Below are positions 11,070-20,483 of a stretch of DNA of 64,000 bases, in pieces (positions within the stretch are counted from its first letter, which is position 1; every line of letters begins with the position of its first letter). The notes under the pieces were generated by a model. The model was not told where the DNA came from. It was given only the letters and a program-made list of their open reading frames with translations, and made no database searches. Source of the DNA: Cricetomys ansorgei. Taxonomy: Eukaryota; Chordata; Mammalia; Rodentia; Nesomyidae. A program made the position numbers and the translations under genes. The stretch covers positions 5,912,001 to 5,976,000 of the forward strand of contig JAMJFZ010000818.1 of the NCBI GenBank assembly GCA_026225945.1, in the 5' to 3' direction.

Positions 11070-11350
11070 TGGGGTATGTGTGCATGGCGGGGGGGGCAAG
11101 GAGAACAGAGGTCCACATTGGGTGTCTTCCTCATTTTTTCCACCTTATTTTTTAAGACAGGGTCCCTCGCTAAATTTGGAGCTTGCCAATTTGGCTAGAG
11201 TAGCTGGCCAGCAAGCCCCAGGAGTCCACTTGTCCTTTTTCCCCAGATATGGGATCATAGGCATATGCCACTGATCCTGGATTTTAATGTGGGTGTTGAG
11301 GGTCCAAATGCAGGTCCTCATGTTTGCATAGCAATCTCCCCATCTCCAGG
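11070..11350 (-). mobile_element. Composite tRNA-headed SINE, antisense
   Basis: In reverse order: 'gaacagaggtccacattggg', 'tttaagacagggtccctcgc', 'gtagctggccagcaagcccc', 'tatgggatcataggcatatg' and the head 'aatctccccatctccagg'. The G-run at 11088-11096 sits where the CA tail would be. Confidence 0.78.
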
Positions 11351-11937
11351 TTTAGTTTTCATTATAAAGAGAAAGGATTTCCAATCTTCAACCAATTCAC
11401 ATAGGTTGATTTGAAAAAGATCTTCACAAGCAACTCTTTAGTAGCAATATAAATAAAAACCTGGGGAAATGTCTTATTTTGGGCTATACATTTTTGTGCC
11501 ACATCATTTGTTTCAGTGTGAGACAGAAAGAAGAGTTTTCATAACTTGTTCTATAATTGAAAGCATCTTATTTCCTTTTACTCTGTTTGAGAAGACCTGT
11601 ACCTAAGCATTCTGGAGTTCACCTAACAAGGCAGAAACTGATGTATGTTCTGCAGGCTATCAAACCTGCCATACCTACTGTCATTATACAGCACAAGAGT
11701 CACAGACAGTACAGAAACAATGAATATGATTTGGATTCAACAGAACTTTATTTATAGTAGTGTTTATGTTGTGAAGGAAGCATCAGGAAACAGTACAGTA
11801 AAAAGAGGTATTCAAATTTGGTACAACACAGTTCACAAGATTACACAGGCTTCCTGACTCTTATATACTTTTATATGTAGAGAAAATAGTAGTGGTGTTT
11901 ATGGTCTGCAGTAGCAATCCAATGCTATGTCAAACAG
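11351..11937. other. Unassigned stretch
   Basis: AT-rich, with several short open frames that show no protein signature. Nothing recognised. Confidence 0.4.
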
Positions 11938-12030
11938 CCTTCACTCGGTGTTTACCATGTGCCAAGCACTGTTCTAAACCCTCTGCACTAATATCTGCTT
12001 GGTCCTAACAGCCCAGGAGGTTGCAGTAGA
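11938..12030 (-). mobile_element. MIR SINE fragment, antisense
   Basis: 'gtttaccatgtgccaagcac' and 'tgttctaaaccctctgcac' match the complement of the 3' half of the ancient mammalian MIR. Confidence 0.7.
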
Positions 12031-12310
12031 GTGAGATGCTTATTGCTCACTTATACTGAGGTTCTTTGGAGGAGTTTTGTGATGTCAGTTTCTCTAAAAA
12101 ACACAGAATGGCTTTTGGAATATGTTTTTGTCCCCATCCCAGGTGTAGTGGATGATGGTGAGTTTGATTTAGATTATTCATTACCAGTGGCTATGATCTG
12201 GTTACATGCCATGATTTTGTCACATGCAGCTTGACCTTGTGATTGCATGCAGCTTAGATTTCTGGGAACTTTTTTCAGAGTACAGCCTGGTTGAAACCCA
12301 GAGAGGCAGA

Positions 12311-12373
12311 GTTGGTTGGTTGTTGGTTATTGGTTGTAGTTGGTTGTTGGTTGGCTGGCTAGTTGGTTGGTTG
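12311..12373 (+). repeat. (GGTT)n-like simple repeat
   Basis: Imperfect ttgg/ggtt units with interspersed tgttgg and ggctggct variants. Confidence 0.85.
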
Positions 12374-12499
12374 CTGCTTAAAGGGACTTAGGTTGGAGGA
12401 ATTAGGTTTGGGCATACTGTGTTGAGACATTAGCTAAGCTCACTATCAGCTCCTACTCTCCAAGATAAGGACAGCCAAAAAGGGCTGGCAGTGAATATT

Positions 12500-12544
12500 T
12501 CTTCCTTTCTTTCTTTCTCTCTCTCTCTCTCTTTCTTTCTTTCC
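12500..12544 (+). repeat. Polypyrimidine (CTTT)n(CT)n tract
   Basis: Uninterrupted C/T run of about 45 bases, followed by a second T/C-rich patch at 12572-12604. Confidence 0.85.
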
Positions 12545-12675
12545 AGGCTACCAACAAGGACGGTGAAGATTTCTTTCTTTCTTCCTATCATTCTTTTTTC
12601 TTTCCTGAGCTAGAAGGTAAAAAATCATGGTAGCAACCTGCTACACTCACCATTAGAATTACAAATGATAAAAGT

Positions 12676-12776
12676 GGACTGAGGAGATGGTTCAGTGGGT
12701 AAGAGCTACAAGTTCTTGCTTTGTAAGGATGAAGACCTGGATTAAATAAACCCATATAAAATATCAAACACGGCTA
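12676..12776 (+). mobile_element. Composite SINE, left half (split by ERV)
   Basis: The tRNA-like head ('ggactgaggagatggttcag', 'tgggtaagagc', 'gaagacctggatt') is followed by the start of the middle ('ataaaatatcaaacacggc') and then stops where LTR sequence begins. The rest of the same SINE resumes at 13888. The last six bases, CGGCTA (12771-12776), resemble CCGCTA at 13888-13893 and may be the target duplication. Confidence 0.75.
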
Positions 12777-13108
12777 TATCAGTATGCTGTGGTGTTGCTC
12801 AGCAATAAAGACAAGGAGGCATTTTCACAGGTGCAAACCCTGCCAGATCACTGCAAAGGGAATCACCAGTCATGACAAATGACATATTGGACTTGGAATC
12901 CCCCATGTCTGAGCTCAGGAGTTTTTATTGACACAGAAATTCCTCTGATGTTCTATTGATAGCATGTGCAGATCATGAGGCATCAAACATCTTTCACCAA
13001 AAGCCAACACTTGCAGATAATACAAAATGCCAAGGCCTAGGCAACCCTTCCCCAAAAAATACACAAAACAACCATTTTAAACATAACTAGAAATAAACTT
13101 TTGCAACA
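12777..13108 (-). mobile_element. ERV LTR (class II-like), copy 2 of 3, minus strand
   Basis: This 332-bp unit reads on the minus strand from TGTTGC at 13108. It aligns with 5981-6306 and 52575-52884, sharing the 'gatctgcacatgctatcaa' block, the 'ccttgtctt' block and others. Its polyadenylation signal AATAAA is at 12924-12929 (minus strand). A purine tract ending in ggtaa sits immediately upstream of the LTR start (13109-13121 on the minus strand), as expected for a 3' LTR and its polypurine tract. Confidence 0.78.
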
Positions 13109-13743
13109 TTACCCCCTTTCTGTATAAGCCAATCCAAAAAAGCAAAAACAAAAAACACTTTATCTCTACAACACAATTTAACACTACAGTAGCAAGACTA
13201 TTTATAAAAGGAACAATCATGAGGCTCGTTAGTATGCACAGGACTAAATGAAACAAAATATTTATCAAGCTTTTCACAATGCTGAGCATGGTTGTCTCCG
13301 GCAATTTCTAAAGAAATATGTTTGAGTTCAAAGTTCTGTAAAATGTTCCAAAGACTTCTTCATAATGCAGCAACCATTACTCCTGATTCTTTTAGCAAGT
13401 GTTTCCCTCAGCATCATCGCAGGCAAATCTTGTCTGCAGGAAGAATTGCCTTGTGGGGTGGAGTTCTCACCACCATAGTAGTGGATGTGTCTTGTAAGGA
13501 CCGTCTCACCAATATCTGGACCACTTGTAGATAGGTTAGTAGGAAAAAAAAAAAAACTGTTCATTTTAAATCAGGGGCTTCTTGGCTCCAAGCTGAGACT
13601 TCCACAGCAGGGTGTCCTGGGCTGGTAGGAAGAATGTCTGGTTGAAACATCCTGGAGGTTTGGTGTTCTTTTTCACCATCACTATGGGGAAACATGCAAC
13701 CTTGCAACCTTCTTCACAGATCTCAAACACAACATCTTGAGTT

Positions 13744-13839
<96 letters not shown>

Positions 13840-13887
13840 AAGCTATCAGCAAACTCAATTTGCTGGCTCCCATTTCCCACACCCCAG
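13109..13887 (-). mobile_element. ERV internal remnant upstream of the LTR
   Basis: This lies between the LTR start and the resumed SINE, so it arrived with the LTR. Next to the LTR is a polypurine tract (13109-13121). Two short minus-strand open frames follow: 13077-13304 (75 codons, with two hydrophobic stretches and its stop inside the LTR) and 13328-13564 (78 codons). The position and hydrophobicity would fit the tail of an envelope region, but I see no diagnostic motif, and multiple stops break any long frame. No 5' LTR is visible at the 13887 end, so the element is incomplete. Confidence 0.5.
13742..13840 (+). repeat. (CT)n then (CA)n microsatellite
   Basis: CT units run to 13814, with one interruption, and switch to CA at 13815-13840. 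Reading frames through it give long Ser-Leu or Arg-Glu runs that are not proteins. Confidence 0.95.
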
Positions 13888-14103
13888 CCGCTACCTGTCA
13901 CTCAGCATTGTAAGGGGCAGAAACAGGACCTCTAGGGCTCGCTGGCCACAGTCTAGCTCCAAGTTCAGCGAGAGACTGTATGAGAAAATAAGGTAGAGGG
14001 TGGATAGAGCAGGACAGTTGACATCCTCCTCTGACTTCTGTATGGATACATACATGTACATACACAATCACACTCACATATGTTCTCTCTTACAAACACA
14101 CAG

Positions 14104-14139
<36 letters not shown>

Positions 14140-14140
14140 T
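13888..14140 (+). mobile_element. Composite SINE, right half (split by ERV)
   Basis: This continues the SINE interrupted at 12776: 'ctgtcactcagcattgtaag', 'gggctcgctggccacagtc', 'gttcagcgagagactgtatg', 'aaataaggtagagggtgg', 'ctcctctgacttctg', then a (CA)n tail at 14107-14138. Joined across the gap, the order of parts matches intact copies at 3277 and 53693. Confidence 0.75.
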
Positions 14141-15143
14141 TAAAAATGACAAGTGGGTACACAGAGCCCAATGCATGTACCTGAAGAGTACTAGAGACTT
14201 CCCAGTGCATCTCCTCTGCTACTGCCCTCACTGCTCACCTCTGCAGTCCTACCAACATAAGACCTACACCCTTCCACGCCACCTATAATTTCCACTTCGT
14301 CTTTTCCACTCAGTCTTCCCTATGCCAAATTGACTGCTAATGCCTCAGAAACATGAAAATACAATAGTAAGATATGTTGAATTGGCAATCCTCTGATAAA
14401 ATCTGGAAGAGAATAAATGTTTCCCACAAAAGTGAGCTGGACAATAGGTAATTTTTAAATATTCACATCAACAACAGTCTCTCTGGAAGAAAAGCATCTT
14501 TGATGTCAACAGCAAATGCATAGCAGCTTCTGATTTCTGGGGAAAGAAACTGAGACCCTTGCTTCTCTTAGCAAGCAGACATAATCATGCCTGAGAAATG
14601 ACTCAACAATATTTAACTCAGTCCTTCATATTTCATCCGTTGCAGATTGTTTTACTCACAGATGACATTATTACTAGGTTTAATTTTAGTTGGAAAACAA
14701 TAAAACACTCATAAAATGTGACAGGACTCCTTTCTGTTGCAGATCACTTTCTCTCTGAATTATGACTTCTGCAGTGAGTGGATGACGGGCGGGTATTGCT
14801 TTCCAGGGCTCACTCTGCACTGCAATGTTCATCTTTAAAGATAGTGTCAGCAGCAGCAGCAGCAGTCAATAGAGATGTAAGGATGCTTCTGTTATTCTAA
14901 TTTTGTAACAGAAACGTTTTCTTAATATTCATTTTGTGTTGCAATTTTGGTACAATAGCTTATAGCAAAATAATAAAGTAAATAAGACCTAAGCATTATC
15001 AATACCAACAATGTACTACATTCCCTGCAGTTACGGGACTCTATATCTGATCGAATAGTTCAGATGACTAAGATTTGAATTAAACAAGGAGCAAAGAAAC
15101 AGGAAGTTAGGCTTGTAAGAAGAAATCATCCTAGTTTTGATCC
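14141..15143. other. Unassigned, low-repeat stretch with (CAG)n
   Basis: No mobile element recognised. About 14340-14930 reads like single-copy sequence, and a short (CAG) run of about six units lies at 14849-14866. No open frame of note. Confidence 0.45.
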
Positions 15144-15385
15144 CAGGTTAGTAGGTCAAGGCCTATGGACCAAATGTACCCATTTTTCTTCCTCTCTTGC
15201 TTTTTCCACTGGTTTGCAAATAAAGTTTTACTGGAACACAGCTATGTCTGATAGTTTGCATACTCTCTATAACTGCGTTTACCCTATGATAAGACATAAG
15301 TAAGTGTAATAGAGAGATGTGACGCAACTGAAAAGCCTAAAATAATTTCTCATGGTCCTTTACAGAATATGTCTCCAAACCCCTG
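15144..15385 (-). mobile_element. Ancient hAT-type non-autonomous DNA element (MER20-like)
   Basis: On the minus strand it begins 'caggggtttggagacatatt' and continues with 'ctgtaaaggacca', 'attattttaggctttt' and a 'ccagtaaaactttatttgc' block. These are hallmarks of the common mammalian hAT-Charlie repeat with caggggt... ends. The other end, caggttagtagg at 15144, is a diverged inverted terminal repeat. The exact subfamily is uncertain. Confidence 0.65.
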
Positions 15386-15774
15386 ATCTAGACAAGAGCT
15401 CTGAGGACAAATACAATGGGAATTACAAATGTGAACAGGAAAAATAGGCACACGTGCAGTTCTACAAAAAGAATTATCGTCACAAGGCACTTGTGTTACA
15501 GATGAGAAGTATACAGTGTCAGGCATGACATCTTGCAGTTTCCCAATACACACTGAGATAAGAATCAAGATAGGACCTGGGCTGATGCAACACCCCCATG
15601 ACAGCCGGTGTGTCGACAAGCCATGAAAGGTAAGCAGCCAGCCAGTGCACACTTGTCAAGCAATCCCAGCCTTCTCGCCATCTGTGTGAGTCATCAACCT
15701 TTAGGTCCAGAACTCATGAAACTACAACCTTAGAAAAGTACACCTACCAAAACATAATATTCCTAAAAATGTGC
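15386..15774. other. Unassigned stretch
   Basis: A 100-codon minus-strand open frame (15350-15652) shows no recognisable domain. No repeat identified. Confidence 0.4.
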
Positions 15775-16435
15775 ATGGGAGGGGTTGAGTCATCAACATC
15801 AAAAAATGAAACAACAAACTGGGAAACAATATTCACAGTATACCTCCCCAAGAGATCATCTTTCTTTTCTCTTTAAAAATCAAGACAGCAAGCAGCAAAA
15901 AGTGTGATAGACAAACAGGCAAAAGACACAAAGCAAAAACAAACTAAAGACAAAGGCAAAAGCCCTAAAGGGTTTTCAAAGATTTGAACCATCCTCAAGA
16001 GAAATGTAAGTAAAAAAAAAAAACCTACACAGACAGCCCTTCTCACCTAGCTGCAAAAACCCACTCTCTTGGCAAGGCTGGGAAGAAGCTGAAAGCTGCA
16101 AATGCTACTGATGACAGTATAAGGTAAATTCCCACAAAGGACAAGCTTTCAATAGCTAACAAAATTACACATGCAAAATTACCCTGCACTTCCACAGCTG
16201 TGAAGAGCAGTGAGGAGGACTATTACTATTACGGAGTAATCGCCAGGATATATTGTGAAATAAAAAGCAAGGTGGGGAACAGAATCGAAAACACTGAGTA
16301 GGAGAAACACCAAATATTACAACAAAAATAAAAATAATTACTTATGGGAGCATACTGGGAAAGTAGAATTAGAGATTGCTGAAAATTCTCAAAATACAAT
16401 TTTTTAATGTAGTACCTCAAAGGGGAAGGGGAGCA
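15775..16435 (+). mobile_element. L1M 3'-end fragment
   Basis: In order: 'aactgggaaacaatattcac', 'caaacaggcaaaagacac', 'ttctcacctagctgcaaaa', 'caatagctaacaaaattac', 'ggatatattgtgaaataaaa' and 'agcaaggtggggaacag'. These match the end of ORF2 and the start of the 3' UTR of old mammalian L1 elements. Confidence 0.65.
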
Positions 16436-16489
16436 CACAGAAAGACATACAGAGACAGGAAGAGTATTAAACCAAAAATGTTCAGTGAG

Positions 16490-16656
16490 TACTGAGAGAT
16501 GGCTCAGTAGTTAAGAGTGATTGCTGTTCTTTCAGAAGGCCTGAACTTGGACACAAACACTCAGGATGAGTCACTCACAATTACCCACAACTACCCACAA
16601 CTCCAGCTCCAGGATCCAATGCCCTCTTCTGGCTTCTTCAGGTACCTGCACATATG

Positions 16657-16705
<49 letters not shown>

Positions 16706-16736
16706 AAGAATAAGATAAATCTTTTCTAAATATTCA
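16490..16736 (+). mobile_element. B3 SINE with (CA)n tail
   Basis: 'actgagagatggctcagtag' is followed by 'ttaagagtgattgctgttc', 'ccagctccaggatccaatg' and 'ccctcttctggcttcttc'. A (CA)n tail at 16661-16703 ends in an A-rich 'ataagataaatctt'. Confidence 0.88.
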
Positions 16737-17439
16737 GCATACGGAAATGAAAATAAGTTAATATCCTTATAAAATTATTACCGTAACTCCGCAAAGAATT
16801 ATTTGAAGAGACTTTGGAACTTAGCACTCTGTCTATACATTCGTGGTAGTAAAAGAACTTCCTCCAAAGTGAAAACAGCAGGGAAAAAAAATACCCTGAG
16901 TTTTAGTCAGTTCTTCCTATAGTGTTGACACTGCATTTTTAACTTTCTACATATTCAGACTAAAGCAAATCTTATTCCAGTTAAAGTTATGAAAAGCTTT
17001 ATTTCAAACCAAAAGAACAAAAAAAAAAGGAGATGAAAACATAAAGAGGAAGAAGGGAAGGAGGAAAGTAGCCTGCGGTGGCACTGACAGGGTCTCCAAG
17101 GCTGCACTTCCTAGCTCTGCCAGACGGCTCTGGAAGCATGGCCTCTTCCATGCTGCCCCCTGCTCTTGGCTTCCCCTGTTCTTCTCCCTCCTAGGAAACC
17201 AGAGCTTCTTGGGGGAAGCTTCCAGGTGGTGAAAAAGCAAAAAAATGCCCATTAATTTCTCCAAACTGGAAGTTAAGAACATTGGTAAGCATTTTCACTG
17301 CCACCAAATCCTTAGCAACCTGGGTTTCTTGAGTTCACCTCACTTTCCATGGCACTGGCTTGAGATTTCCACTGCAGTCGCTACTGCCTCATAACAGCAA
17401 GTTAGTGAGATATAAAACGAATACAAAATTCCTGTATGG
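16737..17439. other. Unassigned stretch
   Basis: A 92-codon minus-strand open frame (17004-17282) begins and ends with hydrophobic residues but matches nothing known to me. No repeat recognised. Confidence 0.4.
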
Positions 17440-18240
17440 CAGCAATGAGCCACGGACACCAGAGTTAAAAATACCACACCATCATTCTAAAGAAAGCTAA
17501 CGGTGGACCATGAAGCTAGCATGTACAGACAGGACTAGCATCCTATAAACAAAACACTCTGGTGAGAAGAATCAAGGATATAATCAAATAGACAGAAACG
17601 TGTGTTCACAGATTTTGTAAGACTCTGTAAACAGTAAATATCAATTCTCCCAAAATACATCTACAGATTTAATGTAATTCTTACCAAAATATCATAAAAT
17701 ATGAGTGGGAACAAGAGTATGCCAAATCTTACATTAACAGGAAAAGAAACCAATAGTTAAAATAGCTTTTGAAAATGAAAATGAAGAAATAACTGGATTT
17801 TGAGAGAGAGCGCATAGCTATTAAAAAAAAAGAAGAAGAAGAAGAAAAATATATAGGCTGGGAGGGGCTAAGCAGCTCAATGGAATACGATAGAAAACCC
17901 CAAAGTAGATTCACAAACAAACTGAATGACTTTTTTTGGCACAGTATCAAAGCAATTCAATAAAGTACAAATAGCCTTTTCAACAAATGATGCAAAAACA
18001 ATTATACATTTATCAGTTGGGAAAAAAACTTCATACAAAATTAACTGCAAATGAACTACATCATGAAATATAAAACTATACACTTTAAAAAAAGATTCAT
18101 GGAATAAAATATTTGAGATTCAGAGATAGGCAGAATTCTTATATTCGACATCAAGAACATGATCCACATGGAAAACACTGGTCAGCTAGACTTTATCAAA
18201 ATAAAAATGCTTTTCTCTGCAAAAGACCCCACCGGGCATA
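17440..18240 (+). mobile_element. L1M ORF2 fragment (5' piece of an interrupted L1)
   Basis: 'tctacagatttaatgtaatt', 'cttaccaaaatatcataaaa', 'aatagccttttcaacaaatg' and 'ctagactttatcaaaataaa' are in the order found in the last part of old L1 ORF2. It is decayed and has no open frame. The same L1 continues at 19160 and 20215 after younger insertions. Confidence 0.65.
17824..17848 (+). repeat. A-rich (AAG)n tract
   Basis: Short A run followed by aag units inside the L1 fragment. Confidence 0.8.
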
Positions 18241-18357
18241 CAAAAAGGCAGGCTTTGCTGCCATTGCCCAGAGCAGCTTGCTGTCAGCCAACTCTACTGT
18301 AGTGTTTGATATTTTGTGGAAGATTCTTGTTTGGTTTGGTTGGGGTAGTGACTTTGT

Positions 18358-18399
18358 TTTGTTGTTGCTGTTGCTGCTGCTGTTGTTGTTGTTGTTGTT
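18358..18399 (+). repeat. (GTT)n/(GCT)n trinucleotide repeat
   Basis: Imperfect gtt and gct units directly upstream of an antisense B1. In complement this is the B1's A-rich tail expanded. Confidence 0.85.
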
Positions 18400-18500
18400 A
18401 TGAGGGACAGGGTCACAAGAGAAGGTCTCACTACAAAGCCAGCCTGGTTTTGAACTCCTGATCCTCCTGCCTCTACCTCTCAAGTGCTGGGATTAGAGGA
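18400..18500 (-). mobile_element. B1-related SINE, truncated, antisense
   Basis: 'gacagggtcacaagagaagg', 'aaagccagcctggttttgaa', 'ctcctgatcctcctgcctc' and 'aagtgctgggattagagg' form the complement of most of an old-type B1. The monomer is incomplete at its 5' end. Confidence 0.78.
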
Positions 18501-18504
18501 GAAT

Positions 18505-19155
18505 GAAGGCCACCTCTGCAGTGTTCTTCAATGTATTGTTCATCAATGAGAAGCCCTCTGGCCTCATTTTCTTTGAGCTGTTTGCAGATTAAGAGCCAAA
18601 GGCAGCATGAAACTTTCATGTTCTAAACACTGAACAGAAAGGATATGGTTGCAAGGATTCCTTTTTTCACAGAATCACTCCCAAGATTTATGTCCCAGAG
18701 TGTTAGTTCATATGCATAATGGTACCAATGGCAAGATCACCTATAGGAAGAATTTTACTATGGAGCATCATAGTCCTGGCATCTTTCCATAGCAAATGCT
18801 GGACTGAACACAAAGGGCCCATTTTTCATAGTTTTTCCACTGCCAAGACCTGAGTGGCTGGATTGCAGGCATGTGGCGTCAGGCAAGGAGACAGGAGCAT
18901 GAGCACGATGCAAGCCATGAAGCACTTGGGTCCAGGAAGCTGTGGACATCTCTAAGACATGTGACCTGTATCTCTACCATATAGACCATCCTTGCTCACA
19001 GGACGGCATTCTATTCCCTCTGCTCACAAGGGCCAAAACATTGATGCTCTTACAATAGTTCTTTGAGCTTTCATATTTTCTTTATTCTACTGTATACATA
19101 GCTTGGTTACAGAATTAAGTTATGGTTAAGAAGTGAAAACTAAATAGTGAAGAGA
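18505..19155 (+). pseudogene. Ppia: Processed pseudogene of cyclophilin A
   Basis: The source gene encodes a cytosolic peptidyl-prolyl isomerase. Translating shows in order VFF (about 18525), FFELFAD (18569-18589), a CFHRI-like block (about 18662), SIANAG (about 18785), a TAKT block (about 18840) and the final CG.L with TAA at 18953-18955. A premature TAA at 18590-18592 falls where the family has Lys, a base is gained in the KTEW codons, and roughly 35 bases are missing near the C-terminus. The Ppia 3' UTR follows, recognisable by 'acagaattaagttatggtta' and 'gtgaaaactaaatag', with a damaged polyadenylation signal. No introns, so it is a retrocopy. It lies inside an L1M, just 3' of a B1. Confidence 0.88.
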
Positions 19156-19159
19156 AGAA

Positions 19160-19885
19160 CATGAGAAAACAGGCTACAGAGTAAGAAAAACACATAGGAC
19201 AAATACTCAAGGTATATAAAGAATTCTCAAAATTCAACAGAGGAAAAAAAAAACCCAATTGGAAAACAAGCAAGACATAAAGTGTATATACAAATGACAA
19301 ACAAGCACATAAAAAACATTCTGCATCACCGAGCTACAAAATAAAAAACAAAACAAGGTGTGGATATACAGACACTCAAAGACACAGGAGGGTCCCTTAC
19401 TCGGCGTTTGAGTTAGTTATGGCACTATGGTCTGAAAATGTCAAATTGAAAGAAAATTCCAGAAGCAAAAAAAAAAAAAATTCATGCTTCAAGTAACTTT
19501 CATTACTATATATTATATTTTTCCTAGCTTACAACCCCTGTATTTTTTTAAGAAACTTCATCTGAGATTCTTCAAAAGCAGATATATAATTAACATATAA
19601 CCCAGAAATCGTACTCTTCTTAGTCATTTATCATCCTCTCACCCCTAAAAATGAACAGTTTACAAGCACAAAAGTTCACAGCAGCATTATCTGTGAGATT
19701 TAAAACAAGCAATGGAGATGCTCTCCACAGTGGATGGTCCACCAGACTCTATGTGAAGGCATTCAGCAGCAATATGAAATGAAATACTGATATTTATAAC
19801 AATCTAGATGCAGAACCAAAGAACTATCTTGAGGTTTTTTTAAGGTAATCTCTAAAGCATAAGTATATATTCTATCTATACAACT
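19160..19885 (+). mobile_element. L1M 3' region (middle piece)
   Basis: 'ggtatataaagaattctcaa', 'aattcaacagagg', 'cccaattggaaaacaagc', 'caaatgacaaacaagcacat', then 'ttcacagcagcattatctg' and 'tctagatgcagaacc' follow the order of the 3' end of old L1. 19380-19550 fits less well and may hold a small insertion. Confidence 0.65.
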
Positions 19886-20214
19886 TTGGATGAAAATGGC
19901 CCCCATTGGCTAATAGGGAGTGGCACTATCAGGAAGTGTGGCCTTGTTGGAGGAAGTATGTCTACTGGGGGACAGCTTTGAGGTTTTAGATGCTCAACCT
20001 AGGCCCAGTCTTTCTCTCTCTCTCTTGCAGCTGCAAATCAAGAGGTAGAACCCTCAGCTCCCCCTCCAGCACCATGTCTGCCTGCCTGGTGCCATGCTTC
20101 CCACCATGCTAATAATGGACTACCTCTGAACTGTAAGCCAGACCCAGTGAAATACTTCAATAAGAGTTGTGTAGTTATGGTGTCTCTTCACGGCAATAAA
20201 CTCTAACTAAGAAA
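19886..20214 (+). mobile_element. MT-type MaLR LTR
   Basis: 'tgaaaatggcccccattggc', 'gtgtggccttgttggaggaa', 'agctttgaggttttagatgc', 'gcctgcctggtgccatgctt' and 'ctctaactaag' match the rodent MT family of non-autonomous ERVL-MaLR LTRs. Direct repeats acaact flank it at 19880-19885 and 20215-20220. It interrupts the L1M 3' UTR. Confidence 0.85.
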
Positions 20215-20483
20215 ACAACTCCTAAATTTCTATATGATGAACACACAGAAATGAAGTGGTTTCCATGGACCATGAACAGGGAAGTAGGAGGGAAGTAGGT
20301 GTGGCTATAAAGACAATATGACGGACCATGGTGATCTTAAGAGTGTTCTGTACTTGAGCTCTATCAAAGCCCATGTCTAGATGACATGTTTCTTTGCAAA
20401 GGGGAACAGAGGGCCAGTCTGCATTATCTCTTACAACTTTGTGTGAACCTTCAGTTACTCCAAAATAAAACTAAATAAATAAA
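20215..20483 (+). mobile_element. L1M 3' UTR end (last piece)
   Basis: 'gtgtggctataaagacaata', 'cttaagagtgttctgtactt', 'gaacagagggccagtctgc', 'attatctcttacaactttg' and the terminal 'ccaaaataaaactaaataaa' match the 3' end of L1MB/L1ME-type elements. Confidence 0.7.

Larger units (their letters stand above)
12031..12675. other. Unassigned stretch with simple repeats
   Basis: Contains a (GGTT)n-type tract at 12311-12373 and a pyrimidine tract of cttt and ct units at 12500-12544. No gene recognised. Confidence 0.5.

Noticed and set aside
13566..13996. Open frames of 100-111 codons with Arg-Glu or Ser-Leu runs
   Set aside because: Most of their length is the (CT)n(CA)n microsatellite. Only the short non-repetitive segment is kept as a finding.
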